Positions 15,991-24,572 of a stretch of DNA of 64,000 nucleotides are shown here, piece by piece. The position numbers were made by a program, and so were the translations under genes. This stretch comes from Deltaproteobacteria bacterium (GTDB taxonomy: Bacteria; Myxococcota; Kuafuiibacteriia; Kuafuiibacteriales; Kuafuiibacteriaceae), in NCBI GenBank assembly GCA_020632995.1, contig JACKEN010000001.1, forward strand, positions 434,001 through 498,000, given 5' to 3'. The notes under the pieces are model-generated. The model did no database searches. It saw nothing but the letters and a program-made list of their open reading frames with translations, and was not told the origin of the DNA. Position 1 is the first letter of the stretch. Each line of letters begins with the position of its first letter.

Positions 15991-17178
15991 TCAGTCGCGG
16001 CGGACGAACGAGTTATCGCCGCAGATGAAGGACTGGTACTCGCTCTCGGGGAAGTTGCAGGGCAGCTCGATGCGCTCGGACCCGCCCGAGGCCGCGGTGT
16101 AGTAGATGAAGCGGTAGTAGCTCGTCTGGGGCACGAGCTCGATGCCGTAGTCGCCGTCGTCGTCGTCGCAGTTGCGGATGCGCGCGATCATCAGGGCGTG
16201 ATCGGCCGCGAAGCGCGTGTGGCCCACGAAGTGGTTCCCCTGGCCGCCCACGTCCTCGAGGATGGCGAACAGCGCCTCGCCCGTCTCGTAGAAGATGACG
16301 TCCAACTTGCACACGCCCTCGAAGTAGTTGACGTTCTGGAGCGCGATGGCCACCTCGTAGCGCGCGCCGTTGAAGCGCAGCCAGCTGTGGGGGCTCCCGT
16401 TCAGCTCGGGGAAGTGGAACGCGCCGGTCGTCGGATCGAAGAAGGTGGCGTCGGTGCCCTGGGCGCCGACGAACTGCCCCTGCAGCTCTTGATAGGGGAG
16501 GTCGGTGCCGAGCACGAAGTCCGCCGGCTGCGCGGGCTGGGGAGGGTTGGCGAGCGGAGGCATGAGCAGGAGGGTGAGATCCAGCGGGACCGGCCCGCCG
16601 CTCGCGCTCATCGATAGGGTCCGGAGGCCGCCGACCGGGTGGTGGGCCTCCTGGAGCTGGATGGTGAGCACGATCGGCTCCGAGCCCAGGTCGACGGAGC
16701 GCGGGTCCTGGCAGTCCTGGATGTCGAGGCGCCGCTGGGCCGGCTGCAGGGTGAGCACGTTCCCCACGAGGGTGGCCGCGCCCACCGACTGATCGAAGTA
16801 GCTGACCGCGGCGCAGGAGGGCGAGACTCCCGAGGCGAAGTGCGCGAAGTAGTACTGGCCCTCGGAGTTCATCTTCAGGACCACGCTGAACCCGGAGGTG
16901 ACGTCGAAGTCCTGCCCCCAACCGTTGGTGTACTCACCCGCGGAGGCGCGGGTCTCCTGCCAGATGCCCACCAACTCAGCGGGGATGGAGCCGGTGGGTA
17001 GCGTGCCGGCGTCCGGGAGGGCGCCAGCGTCGGGGAGCCCGCCGCCCCCATCGACCGTCGACGAGCCGCCATCCCCGCTCGCTACCCCCGCGTCGGGGCC
17101 GTCGGTGCGCTCCCGCGCGCCGGAGCAGCCGGCGTGGAGGGCGAGGGCGAAGAGGAGGGCGAGGGCGCGGCGAGGCAT
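15991..17178 (-). CDS. predicted lipoprotein with Asp-Ala-Gly-rich linker, unknown function
   Basis: 395 aa. Signal MPRRALALLFALALHAGC gives a lipid-anchored Cys at 18, followed by a low-complexity DGPDAG/LPDAG linker of about 45 residues that is common in myxobacterial lipoproteins. The body begins IPAELVGIWQETR, similar to small beta-barrel lipocalin-like domains that open with a GxW, and ends with a Cys-containing domain (YESFICGD-like end, NCDDDDGDYGIEL). No enzyme motif seen. AAGGAGGG lies directly before the ATG. Upstream 99 bp to the next gene are comparatively AT-rich and likely hold the promoter. Confidence 0.7.
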   Translation of the reverse strand: MPRRALALLFALALHAGCSGARERTDGPDAGVASGDGGSSTVDGGGGLPDAGALPDAGTLPTGSIPAELVGIWQETRASAGEYTNGWGQDFDVTSGFSVVLKMNSEGQYYFAHFASGVSPSCAAVSYFDQSVGAATLVGNVLTLQPAQRRLDIQDCQDPRSVDLGSEPIVLTIQLQEAHHPVGGLRTLSMSASGGPVPLDLTLLLMPPLANPPQPAQPADFVLGTDLPYQELQGQFVGAQGTDATFFDPTTGAFHFPELNGSPHSWLRFNGARYEVAIALQNVNYFEGVCKLDVIFYETGEALFAILEDVGGQGNHFVGHTRFAADHALMIARIRNCDDDDGDYGIELVPQTSYYRFIYYTAASGGSERIELPCNFPESEYQSFICGDNSFVRRD

Positions 17179-17277
17179 CCCTCCTTATAGTTGGGCCGGC
17201 GGCGCGCGTTAAGGGAGCGAATTCGATAAGTATGAGTTCGATCTGTGTCGTTAAGATCTCGGTGCCAAGCGAACCGG

Positions 17278-17670
17278 TCAGACGCGCCGCGGCACCACGA
17301 AGGGGCTCACCGCCTCCTCGGTCGGCGCCACGGTGAGGGTGGCGGGGCGTCGGCGCGCGCCGACGAAGCCCGAGAAGCGGATGTGCTGGGCGTGCACCGC
17401 GGCGCGCGCCGCCCGGTCTTCCACCTCCTCGAGGTGGGGGAGAGCGCCTTCGACCACCGCGACGAGGGTGGTGACCACCGCGTCGGCCCCAGAGGCGTCG
17501 GCCTGGGCGGCGAGGGCGAGGAGCTGGGTGATCGCGTCCTTCAGGGCCGCAGGATCCTGCAGCGCGCCGAGGATGGAGCCCAGGAGGTCCTGATCGTCGG
17601 GGGTCAGGGCCCCGCCGTCGCTGATCAGCCCGAAGACGAGGTCGAGGATCGGAGTGTCGATGCTGTCCAT
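17278..17670 (-). CDS. hypothetical protein
   Basis: 130 aa, acidic N-terminal helical part (ILDLVFGLISDGGALTPDDQDLLGSIL) and basic C-terminus (GARRRPATLTVAPTEEAVSPFVVPRR). No family recognised, no signal peptide, no membrane segment. It lies 7 bp after the stop of the next upstream gene on the same strand, so the two are likely co-transcribed and may act together. Reading frame is supported by codon bias typical of the window (GC in third position) and by tight spacing only. Confidence 0.5.
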   Translation of the reverse strand: MDSIDTPILDLVFGLISDGGALTPDDQDLLGSILGALQDPAALKDAITQLLALAAQADASGADAVVTTLVAVVEGALPHLEEVEDRAARAAVHAQHIRFSGFVGARRRPATLTVAPTEEAVSPFVVPRRV

Positions 17671-17677
17671 GGCGGCC

Positions 17678-18067
17678 TCACGCGGTCGCCGGGCGCTGGG
17701 CGATCGCGCCCTCGACTGCGGCGATCTGGCGGGCCCGGCTGGCGGTCGGGGCCGCCGACTGCCGGCCTCGGAGGATGCTCAAGGCGTCGTTCAGAGCCTT
17801 GAGCTGCTTCTCTCGCGAGCCGCCCGTCACCGAGACCGCGCCCTCCTGGGTGACCCGGACCATCGTCTTGCCTGCGGCAGAGGTGGTGGCGCGCTTCTTC
17901 GCCACCTCGCCGGCGAGGTCCGCCACCGGGATCTGATCCGCGTTGTCGAGGAGGCTCTTCAGGCCGTCCTTGAGGCTCTTCACCAGCTTCGGGCCATGCT
18001 TGGCGAGGGTGGTTGAGGCCCGCTTGAGGAGGGGGCCCGCGAGACGGGAGATGGCTGCTGCGACCAT
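17678..18067 (-). CDS. hypothetical protein, basic N-terminus
   Basis: 129 aa. The first 40 residues are basic and amphipathic (ISRLAGPLLKRASTTLAKHGPKLVKSLKDGLKSLL), then a KKRATTSAAGKTMVRVTQEGAVSV segment and an Ala/Arg-rich end. No known family. Transcribed with the 130-aa gene that follows 7 bp later and divergent from the FHA gene, with 131 bp between the starts. Confidence 0.5.
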   Translation of the reverse strand: MVAAAISRLAGPLLKRASTTLAKHGPKLVKSLKDGLKSLLDNADQIPVADLAGEVAKKRATTSAAGKTMVRVTQEGAVSVTGGSREKQLKALNDALSILRGRQSAAPTASRARQIAAVEGAIAQRPATA

Positions 18068-18198
18068 GTGGAGAGCATCGGCGACGGCCGGGCCAAGGGC
18101 GCTTACCAGGGCCTTGCACCGCGTGCGCGACGGCCGGGCCGGGCTGTGCGATACTGCGCCGACCGACGGCGGGGCTACCCCAGGTGCGTCGAGGGAGC

Positions 18199-20139
18199 AT
18201 GGGCGGCGAACGTTCAGGACAAGGGTCGGGCCGGCCCGGACGCAACACCACCTTCTCGGTGGAGGCCTACGAGTCCGAGCCCGGCGTGGACCCGCTGCGG
18301 CCGGGCGATCTGCTCGACTCCGAGGTCACCGGTGGCGCGGCGACGGTGGACCCCAACATCGACGGGTTCCACCAGCCCACCGCGATGTTCGACAAGGGCC
18401 AGTTCCTGGGCGAGCTGGCGGACCTCGAGGAGAGCGCCAAGGAGACCCGGGCCAAGGTCGAGGCCGAGCCCGTCGCGCCCCGGGGCCTGAAGCTGATCAT
18501 CGTGGACGGCCCCGACCTCGGGATGGAGTGGGCCTTCAAGGTCCCCGAGGTGACCCTCGGCCGCGACGAGGACTGCGAGCTCATGATGAGCGACATCGCG
18601 GTGTCGCGACGCCACGCCCGGGTTGTGCTGGAGGGGGCCGAGTACGTCCTGTACGACCTCGACAGCGGCAACGGCACCTACCTGAACGGGGTGAAGGTGC
18701 GGCGGGAGCCCCTGTCGCCCGGCGACGAGATCACGGTGGGCGAACGGACCTTCCGTTTCGTCGAGCTGACCGAGGCCCCGGCGACCGCGGCCGCGCACCC
18801 GATCGCGGGGGCGTCGCCCGAGCCCGCCCTCGGGGACCCGCTCGCGGGTGAAGACGACTTCGCCCCCCTGGGCGGCGTCTCCCAGCTCGACGTGGGGGTG
18901 GTGGTCCCGGAGCCCGGGGTCAACCTGGCGGACCCGTCCGACGCGCCGCCCTCCAAGGGGCCGCGGCAGGGCGAGGCGCTGCGCAAGGTGGCGATCGGGA
19001 TCGGGGCGGTGGCGCTCCTGGCCGCGCTCGGGGTCGGCGGCTTCTTCGCCTACCGCCGGTGGTGGGCGGGGGAGTCGCCGGCCGAGAAGCTCGCCCGGGC
19101 CAAGCGGGAGTTCCTGGTCGGGGTGGAGCTGGTGAAGGCGGAGCGCTGCGGCGACGCGATCCTCATGTTCGATCGGGTGCTCGCGCTCCGGCCCGAGTAC
19201 GCGCGGGCCACCCAGTACCGGGCGCACTGCGAGGCCGAGGTGAGCCGCTGGCACGAGCTGGAGCGGGCGCGCGGGCTGGCAGGGGAGGGGCGCATCATCG
19301 AGGCGCTCGAGGTGCTGGAGAAGATCCCGCCCGAGAGCTCCTACGCGGATGATGCGTCGACCCTCGCGTCGAGCTATCGACAGCGGCTGGCGGCAGGCCT
19401 GATTGCAGACGCCCGCACCGAGTGGACGAGCAACAACGACGCGGAGGCGGCGCTCGGCCTGATCGCGCGGGCGCTGGAGCTGGTGCCGGGCTATCGGCCC
19501 GCGCTCGAGCTGAAGGAGCGCATCGAGGGGGCGGAGGCGCCGAAGGTCGAGGTCGCCCCGAAGCCGGCCCGGCCGACGATCCCGCCCCAGCTGGTGCGGG
19601 CGATCGCCCTGTACAAGAACGAGAAGGTGAGCGCGGCGATCGACGCGGCGGAGGCGGCGGGCGGCGACCGCGCGCAGGAGTACATCGCGCAGATGGAGCA
19701 GGTGAAGCGCCTGCTCGCCGACGCGTCGAGGGCGCACCACGCCAAGGCGGCGGGCGAGCTGTTGCGCATCGTCCCCGCCGCGCTCGACCTCGACAAGCGC
19801 ATCGCGGGCGGCGACGGCAAGGTGCGCGAGCGGCTGGATCGCTACTACGCCAACGCGCTCTACCTGAAGGGGATCGAGGCCTACCAAGAGCGCGACGATC
19901 TGCAGGCCTACCAGCTCCTGGGGCAGGCCCTACGGGTGGATCCCAGCCACAAGCTGGCCAAGAACCGCTACGCGGAGCTGAAGAGCCGCGTGGATCAGCT
20001 CTACTACGAGGCCTACGTGCAGAAGGACACCAACCCCGAGGAGACGAAGAAGGTCTTCCGGCGCATCGTGAAGTACGTTGAGTCCAGCCACCCCGCCCAC
20101 CAGAAGGCGAAGAAGTGGCTGCGGGCCAACGGCGGGTAG
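18199..20139 (+). CDS. FHA-domain membrane protein with periplasmic TPR-like repeats
   Basis: 646 aa. FHA domain at about residues 97-190, with the phosphothreonine-binding signature: GRDEDCEL, SRRHARV and DLDSGNGTYLNG. A single membrane helix follows at about 264-286 (VAIGIGAVALLAALGVGGFF), then about 350 residues of helical TPR-like repeats (GDAILMFDRVLALRPEYARAT, AALGLIARALELVPGYRPAL, LGQALRVDPSHKLAKNRYAEL). The FHA domain is thus cytoplasmic and the repeats periplasmic. FHA domains read Ser/Thr-kinase phosphorylation, abundant in myxobacteria; no such kinase is in this window. Start ATG 18199 is preceded by gagggagc, a good ribosome site. It probably links phosphorylation to assembly or gliding/secretion machinery, but this is inference. 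Confidence 0.85.
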   Translation: MGGERSGQGSGRPGRNTTFSVEAYESEPGVDPLRPGDLLDSEVTGGAATVDPNIDGFHQPTAMFDKGQFLGELADLEESAKETRAKVEAEPVAPRGLKLIIVDGPDLGMEWAFKVPEVTLGRDEDCELMMSDIAVSRRHARVVLEGAEYVLYDLDSGNGTYLNGVKVRREPLSPGDEITVGERTFRFVELTEAPATAAAHPIAGASPEPALGDPLAGEDDFAPLGGVSQLDVGVVVPEPGVNLADPSDAPPSKGPRQGEALRKVAIGIGAVALLAALGVGGFFAYRRWWAGESPAEKLARAKREFLVGVELVKAERCGDAILMFDRVLALRPEYARATQYRAHCEAEVSRWHELERARGLAGEGRIIEALEVLEKIPPESSYADDASTLASSYRQRLAAGLIADARTEWTSNNDAEAALGLIARALELVPGYRPALELKERIEGAEAPKVEVAPKPARPTIPPQLVRAIALYKNEKVSAAIDAAEAAGGDRAQEYIAQMEQVKRLLADASRAHHAKAAGELLRIVPAALDLDKRIAGGDGKVRERLDRYYANALYLKGIEAYQERDDLQAYQLLGQALRVDPSHKLAKNRYAELKSRVDQLYYEAYVQKDTNPEETKKVFRRIVKYVESSHPAHQKAKKWLRANGG

Positions 20140-20173
20140 GCCGCCATTTACGGGCGTGTTAGGACGCCCACGG

Positions 20174-22885
20174 ATGCAGACCTACGACGCCACGGTGAGC
20201 GCCGCCCGCGCCCTCGGGGTGGACTCGGCGGTAGGGCTGGACCCGGCGGCAGTAGAGCGCGCGCGGGCGGAGCACGGTGAGAACCGGCTGCCGGAGGTGA
20301 AGCCGAGGCGGGTGTGGTCGATGTTCCTCGCCGCCCTCTCGGACAAGACGCTGCTCATCCTCATCGGGGCCGCGCTCCTGTCGCTCGGCGTGGAGCTGTT
20401 GAAGGCTCGCTTGCAGGAGGGCACGACGCCCCACTACATCGACGGGGTGGCCATCCTGGCCGCGGTGCTCATCGCCTCGCTCGTCACCACCCTGAACGAG
20501 GCCCGGGCGGCCAAGGAGTTCCGGCTCCTCAACAAGGCGCGGGAGGACATCCCGATCAAGGTGCTCCGGGGCGGGCACGTGCGCTCGGTCTCCATCTACG
20601 ACCTCGTGGTGGGGGACGTGGTGTACTTCGACCCCGGCGACCGTCTCCCGGCCGACGGGCGCCTCTTGTCGGGGGTGGACGTCACGGTGGACCAGTCCAC
20701 CCTCACCGGCGAGTCGGTGCCGGTGCACAAGGACGCCGACGATCTCGAGCTCAAGGGTGGCACGGTGGTGAGCACCGGCTCGGGCGCGATGCTGCTCGAG
20801 GCGGTGGGCGCCAGGAGCGAGATGGGGCGCCTGCAGCTGTCGCTCACCGACACCGACGAGGAGCCCACCCCGCTGCAGGAGCGCTTGTCACGCCTCGCGG
20901 ACCGCATCGGGCTGTTCGGCCTGGGGGCGGCGGTGCTGACGTTCGGGGCGCTCACCGCCTCCTACGTGCTGCGGGCCGAGGGCCCGGTGGGCCTCGACCT
21001 CGAGACCGGGGGGCAGATCCTGTCGTTCCTGATCATCGCGGTGACCATCGTGGTGGTGGCGGTGCCGGAGGGCCTGCCCCTCGCGGTGACGATCAGCCTG
21101 GCCTACAGCGTCCGGAAGATGGCCAAGGACAACAACCTGGTCCGCAAGCTGGCCTCCTGCGAGACGATGGGCGCGGCCACCGTGGTGTGCTCCGACAAGA
21201 CCGGCACCCTGACCAGGAACCGGATGACGGTGGTCAAGGGGTGGATCAGCGGGGCGCTGGTGGATGGGGAGCGGGCCCTGGCCGAGGTGTCGGGGCCCGC
21301 GCGGGAGCGCTTCAGCGAGGTGGCCTCGGTGAACGCCACCGCGTTCCTGGAGGAGCGGGAGGACGGGGTCACCGAGTACGTGGGCAACCCCACCGAGTGC
21401 GCGCTCCTCGCCCAGGTGAAGGCGTGGGGTGAAGACTGGCGCGGCCGGCGCGACGCGGCGCGCGCGCTCCACCAGTTCGGCTTCACGTCGGACCGAAAGC
21501 GCATGTCGACCCTGGTGCAGACCGAGGACGGGCGGCGCCTGCTGGTGAAGGGGGCGCCGGAGGTGGTGCTGGCGCTGAGCGGGGCGGTGGCGACCAACGG
21601 CGCCGCGCGGCCCCTCACCGAGGCCGACCGGGCCGCGATCACCGAGGCGGTGACCACGTTCTCGGCCGAGGGCCACCGGACCCTGGCCCTGGCCTACCGG
21701 GACCTCCCCGCCGCGGACACCCCCGAGGACGCCGAGCACCTCGAGCAGGCGCTCACGTTGCTCGCGGTGGTGGCGATCGCGGACCCGGTGCGCCCCGAGG
21801 TGAAGGACGCGGTGGCGGCGTGCCGGAGCGCGGGCGTCGACGTGAAGATGGTCACGGGTGACAACCACCTGACCGCCGCCTCGATCGCCGAGCAGATCGG
21901 CCTCATGCGGCCCGACGACGTGGTGCTCGAGGGCCCCGAGTTCCGAGCGAAGAGCGACGACGAGGTGAAGGCCCTCCTGCCGCGGCTCCGCGTGCTCGCG
22001 CGCTCGGTGCCGAGCGACAAGCTCCGGCTGGTCTCGCTGTTGAAGGCCGAGAAGGCGGTGGTGGCGGTGACCGGCGACGGCACCAACGACGCCCCGGCCA
22101 TGAAGGCGGCGGACGTCGGCTTCTCGATGGGCCTCACCGGCACCGAGGTGGCCAAGGAGGCGTCGGACATCGTCCTGTTGGACGACAACTTCGCCAGCAT
22201 CGTGAACGGCATCCTGTGGGGCCGCTCCATCTTCGAGAACATCAGGAAGTTCTTGCAGTTTCAGTTGACGGTGAACGTGGTGGCGCTCTCCACCGCGTTC
22301 ATCGCCGCGGTGTTCGGGGTGGGCATCCCGCTCAACACGGTGCAGCTGCTGTGGGTGAACCTGATCATGGACACCATGGCCGCGCTGGCCCTGGCCACCG
22401 AGCCCCCGGACCGCGCCCTGTTCCAGCAGCCGCCCCACGGGCGCCACGCCCCCCTCATCACGAAGAGCATGTGGACGAGCGTGCTCGCGATGGGCGGGGT
22501 GATGCTCGCGATCTTGATGGCGACCATGTTCACCGACTGGCTGACCCCGGCCGGGATCACGCATGAGGCCCGCCTCACCTTCGTGTTCAACACCTTCGTG
22601 ATGATGCAGGTGTTCAACGAGCTCAACGCGCGCTCCACGCGCTTCGATCGGGGCGTGCTGCGGCACCTGGCCGAGAGCCACCTCTTCATCGGGGTGATGG
22701 TGGCGACGGTGGCGGCTCAGGTGGCCATCGTGCAGCTGGGCGGCGCCTTCTTCCGCACCGTGCCCCTGAGCCTGGAGCTGTGGGGGCGCTCCGTCACGCT
22801 GGGCGCGTCGATGCTGGTGGCGGGCTTCGCGCTGCGGCAGGTGGGTCGCCGGGTGGCCGCGCCGACCGTGCCTGCTGACGCGTGA
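20174..22885 (+). CDS. calcium-transporting P-type ATPase (PMCA-like, type IIB)
   Basis: 903 aa inner-membrane pump. Actuator loop LTGESVPV, M4 motif AVPEGLPLAVT (Pro near 298), phosphorylation site SDKTGTLT (Asp near 341), ATP-site LLVKGAPEVVL, hinge TGDGTNDAPAMKAADVGFSMG and M5-M6 QLLWVNLIMDTMAALALATEPP. The last is typical of plasma-membrane-type Ca ATPases, which have one Ca site. Ca export from the cytoplasm is therefore the likely role; Mn cannot be excluded. ATG 20174 is chosen because the cation-ATPase N-terminal domain begins shortly after. Only 34 bp after the FHA gene on the same strand, so possibly co-transcribed. Confidence 0.92.
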   Translation: MQTYDATVSAARALGVDSAVGLDPAAVERARAEHGENRLPEVKPRRVWSMFLAALSDKTLLILIGAALLSLGVELLKARLQEGTTPHYIDGVAILAAVLIASLVTTLNEARAAKEFRLLNKAREDIPIKVLRGGHVRSVSIYDLVVGDVVYFDPGDRLPADGRLLSGVDVTVDQSTLTGESVPVHKDADDLELKGGTVVSTGSGAMLLEAVGARSEMGRLQLSLTDTDEEPTPLQERLSRLADRIGLFGLGAAVLTFGALTASYVLRAEGPVGLDLETGGQILSFLIIAVTIVVVAVPEGLPLAVTISLAYSVRKMAKDNNLVRKLASCETMGAATVVCSDKTGTLTRNRMTVVKGWISGALVDGERALAEVSGPARERFSEVASVNATAFLEEREDGVTEYVGNPTECALLAQVKAWGEDWRGRRDAARALHQFGFTSDRKRMSTLVQTEDGRRLLVKGAPEVVLALSGAVATNGAARPLTEADRAAITEAVTTFSAEGHRTLALAYRDLPAADTPEDAEHLEQALTLLAVVAIADPVRPEVKDAVAACRSAGVDVKMVTGDNHLTAASIAEQIGLMRPDDVVLEGPEFRAKSDDEVKALLPRLRVLARSVPSDKLRLVSLLKAEKAVVAVTGDGTNDAPAMKAADVGFSMGLTGTEVAKEASDIVLLDDNFASIVNGILWGRSIFENIRKFLQFQLTVNVVALSTAFIAAVFGVGIPLNTVQLLWVNLIMDTMAALALATEPPDRALFQQPPHGRHAPLITKSMWTSVLAMGGVMLAILMATMFTDWLTPAGITHEARLTFVFNTFVMMQVFNELNARSTRFDRGVLRHLAESHLFIGVMVATVAAQVAIVQLGGAFFRTVPLSLELWGRSVTLGASMLVAGFALRQVGRRVAAPTVPADA

Positions 22886-22900
22886 GCCGACGCACACCCG

Positions 22901-22915
22901 CGCCGTCAGACGGCG
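22901..22915 (+). terminator. short hairpin after the calcium ATPase gene
   Basis: CGCCGT-CAG-ACGGCG forms a 6-bp stem with a 3-nt loop, 16 bp past the stop. No T tract follows, so termination is only a possibility. Confidence 0.3.
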
Positions 22916-22956
22916 TCCGACGGTCCCCCTCCCGCCGCATCGAGCGGGCTCGGGGC

Positions 22957-22972
22957 TGGCACGCCGCTTGGA
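22957..22972 (+). promoter_or_regulatory. sigma54-like promoter of the LamG-M23 gene
   Basis: TGGCACG-CCGC-TTGGA matches the sigma54 consensus TGGCACG-N4-TTGCW at 11 of 12 fixed positions. The one mismatch is the C of the -12 GC, which is normally important. It lies 62 bp before the ATG at 23034. An inverted repeat with 8-bp arms (ACGGCCCG ... CGGGCCGT) lies in the leader at about 22985-23015. Confidence 0.4.
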
Positions 22973-23033
22973 ATGTCCTCGTCAGACGGCCCGCCCGGGC
23001 AAGACGTCCGGGCCGTGGACCGCGGAGGACAGC

Positions 23034-24554
23034 ATGTATCGACCACATCACCTGACCGCCCACTTCGCCGCGCTCGCCCTCGCGACCAGCGCGTGCGCTC
23101 CCGACGTGCCCGACGCGGGCGAGCTCGCCAGCGAGGGCGCAGTCGAGACCCAGCAGGCGAGCCTGATCAGGTTCACGGGGCTGGGCCGCAGCAACCGGGG
23201 CTACAAGCTCAACGAGAAGGCCATCGTCGATACCGATCTGCAGATGTCCGAGTTCTTCGGCAGCCCATTCACGATCTCTGCCTGGTTCATGCCCGAGTAC
23301 ACGTCCTGCTTCTACGGGCCGATCTTCGGCGAGAGCGGGGGCGGCTACTTCGTGGTGGGCCTCGGTGACTACCGCAAGGGCGACGGCGGCTACAAGGACG
23401 CGGGCAGCCCCGTCCTGTACATGAAGGTCGGCAACAAGTCGGCCCACTACCTGGCGCCGGGCCTCGTGAAGCACGGCTGGAACCAGATCGCGGTGGTGCG
23501 CACCGCCCCCGGGCGAGGCGGCTTCCACAGCTTCTACCTCTACTTGAACGGGCAGCGCCTGTACTCGATGACCAACGCCAACGGCGTCATCGCGTCCGCC
23601 CCCGAGATCACGTTCTCGGACGCGGATCCGATGACCGGCGGACCGCAGGGCCACCTGCGCTTCGGTCGGCGCACGAGCGGGCAGAACCTCCAGTCCAGCC
23701 AGACCTGGCAGTACTTCGGCATGCTGGACGACGTGGCGGTGTACGACGTGGCCAAGACCTCCAGCCAGGTCCTCCAGATGGCGTCCGACCAGCGCGTCGA
23801 CGGCGACGAGGCCGACCTCCTGGCCGGCTGGACCTTCGACGACTTCGAGCCCCTCAGCTGGGGGTTGCTGAACCCCGCCCTCAAGCGGCCCGTCACCAAC
23901 ACCAACACCGCCTATCGCATCCCGCTGTCGTGGCCCCGCGACGTCGCCGCGGACTCGTTCCAGTTCGACAACCCCTTCCTCGTCGCCCCCACCACCGCGC
24001 ACTACAAGCTGCCGTTCCCCATGAACGAGGTCTGGCGGGTGGTGCAGCCCTACGACGCGCCTGGCGGCTCACACAACGGCTACGCGGCCTTCTCCATCGA
24101 CTTCGCCAAGGCGAGCGGCGCCGCCTACGCGGAGGTCACCGCGTCCGCCACCGGGCAGATCGTCGAGGTCAACGAGACCTACGATCCGGACCCGAACAAC
24201 CCCCGGGAGCCCTACTACGTGACGATCAAGGGCGCGGAGGGGGAGTACGCCGGCTACCTGCACATGGCCTACGGCTCCTTCACCGAGGTCTTCCACGGCG
24301 GGACGCAGTACCTGTTCGACCCGACCTACGAGTACCCCTTCACCTGGCAGGCGGTGTCGCAGGGCACCGAGATCGCGAAGGTCGGGCCGGTGGCGGCGCA
24401 CCTGCACTACGGGATGACCTCGCACTTCGGCGTCTCGGGGCAGTTCCCGGCCGCCTTCGAGGCGTACTACGCCTCGGACGACCAGGGCGCGACCTGGCAC
24501 TACGTCTACCGCGGCGTCCCGAAGGCCGGTCAGTACCTCAAGCGCACCCAGTGA
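23034..24554 (+). CDS. lipoprotein with LamG/concanavalin-like domain and M23 (LytM) peptidase-like domain
   Basis: 506 aa. Signal with lipobox LATSAC (Cys about 21). Residues about 45-270 look like a LamG/laminin-G sandwich (FTISAWFMPEY, GWNQIAVVRTA, HSFYLYLNGQRLYS, LRFGRRTSG, YFGMLDDVAVYD). Residues about 330-470 carry the M23 zinc ligands: H347 and D356 in SHNGYAAFSIDF, YLHM, and the HLH pair at 456-458. The order LamG then M23 on a lipoprotein is unusual. It could bind a glycan and cut peptidoglycan cross-links or a surface peptide. ggagg lies 7 bp before the ATG; a sigma54-like promoter lies further up. The M23 part may be degenerate, since its usual Gly-rich spacing is stretched. Confidence 0.8.
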   Translation: MYRPHHLTAHFAALALATSACAPDVPDAGELASEGAVETQQASLIRFTGLGRSNRGYKLNEKAIVDTDLQMSEFFGSPFTISAWFMPEYTSCFYGPIFGESGGGYFVVGLGDYRKGDGGYKDAGSPVLYMKVGNKSAHYLAPGLVKHGWNQIAVVRTAPGRGGFHSFYLYLNGQRLYSMTNANGVIASAPEITFSDADPMTGGPQGHLRFGRRTSGQNLQSSQTWQYFGMLDDVAVYDVAKTSSQVLQMASDQRVDGDEADLLAGWTFDDFEPLSWGLLNPALKRPVTNTNTAYRIPLSWPRDVAADSFQFDNPFLVAPTTAHYKLPFPMNEVWRVVQPYDAPGGSHNGYAAFSIDFAKASGAAYAEVTASATGQIVEVNETYDPDPNNPREPYYVTIKGAEGEYAGYLHMAYGSFTEVFHGGTQYLFDPTYEYPFTWQAVSQGTEIAKVGPVAAHLHYGMTSHFGVSGQFPAAFEAYYASDDQGATWHYVYRGVPKAGQYLKRTQ

Positions 24555-24572
24555 GCGCCCTGCGCCCCGCGC

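Noticed and set aside
17000..17100. Short tandem repeat encoding PDAG-type residues
   Set aside because: This is the flexible linker after the lipobox of the 395-aa lipoprotein, common in such proteins, not a separate repeat element.
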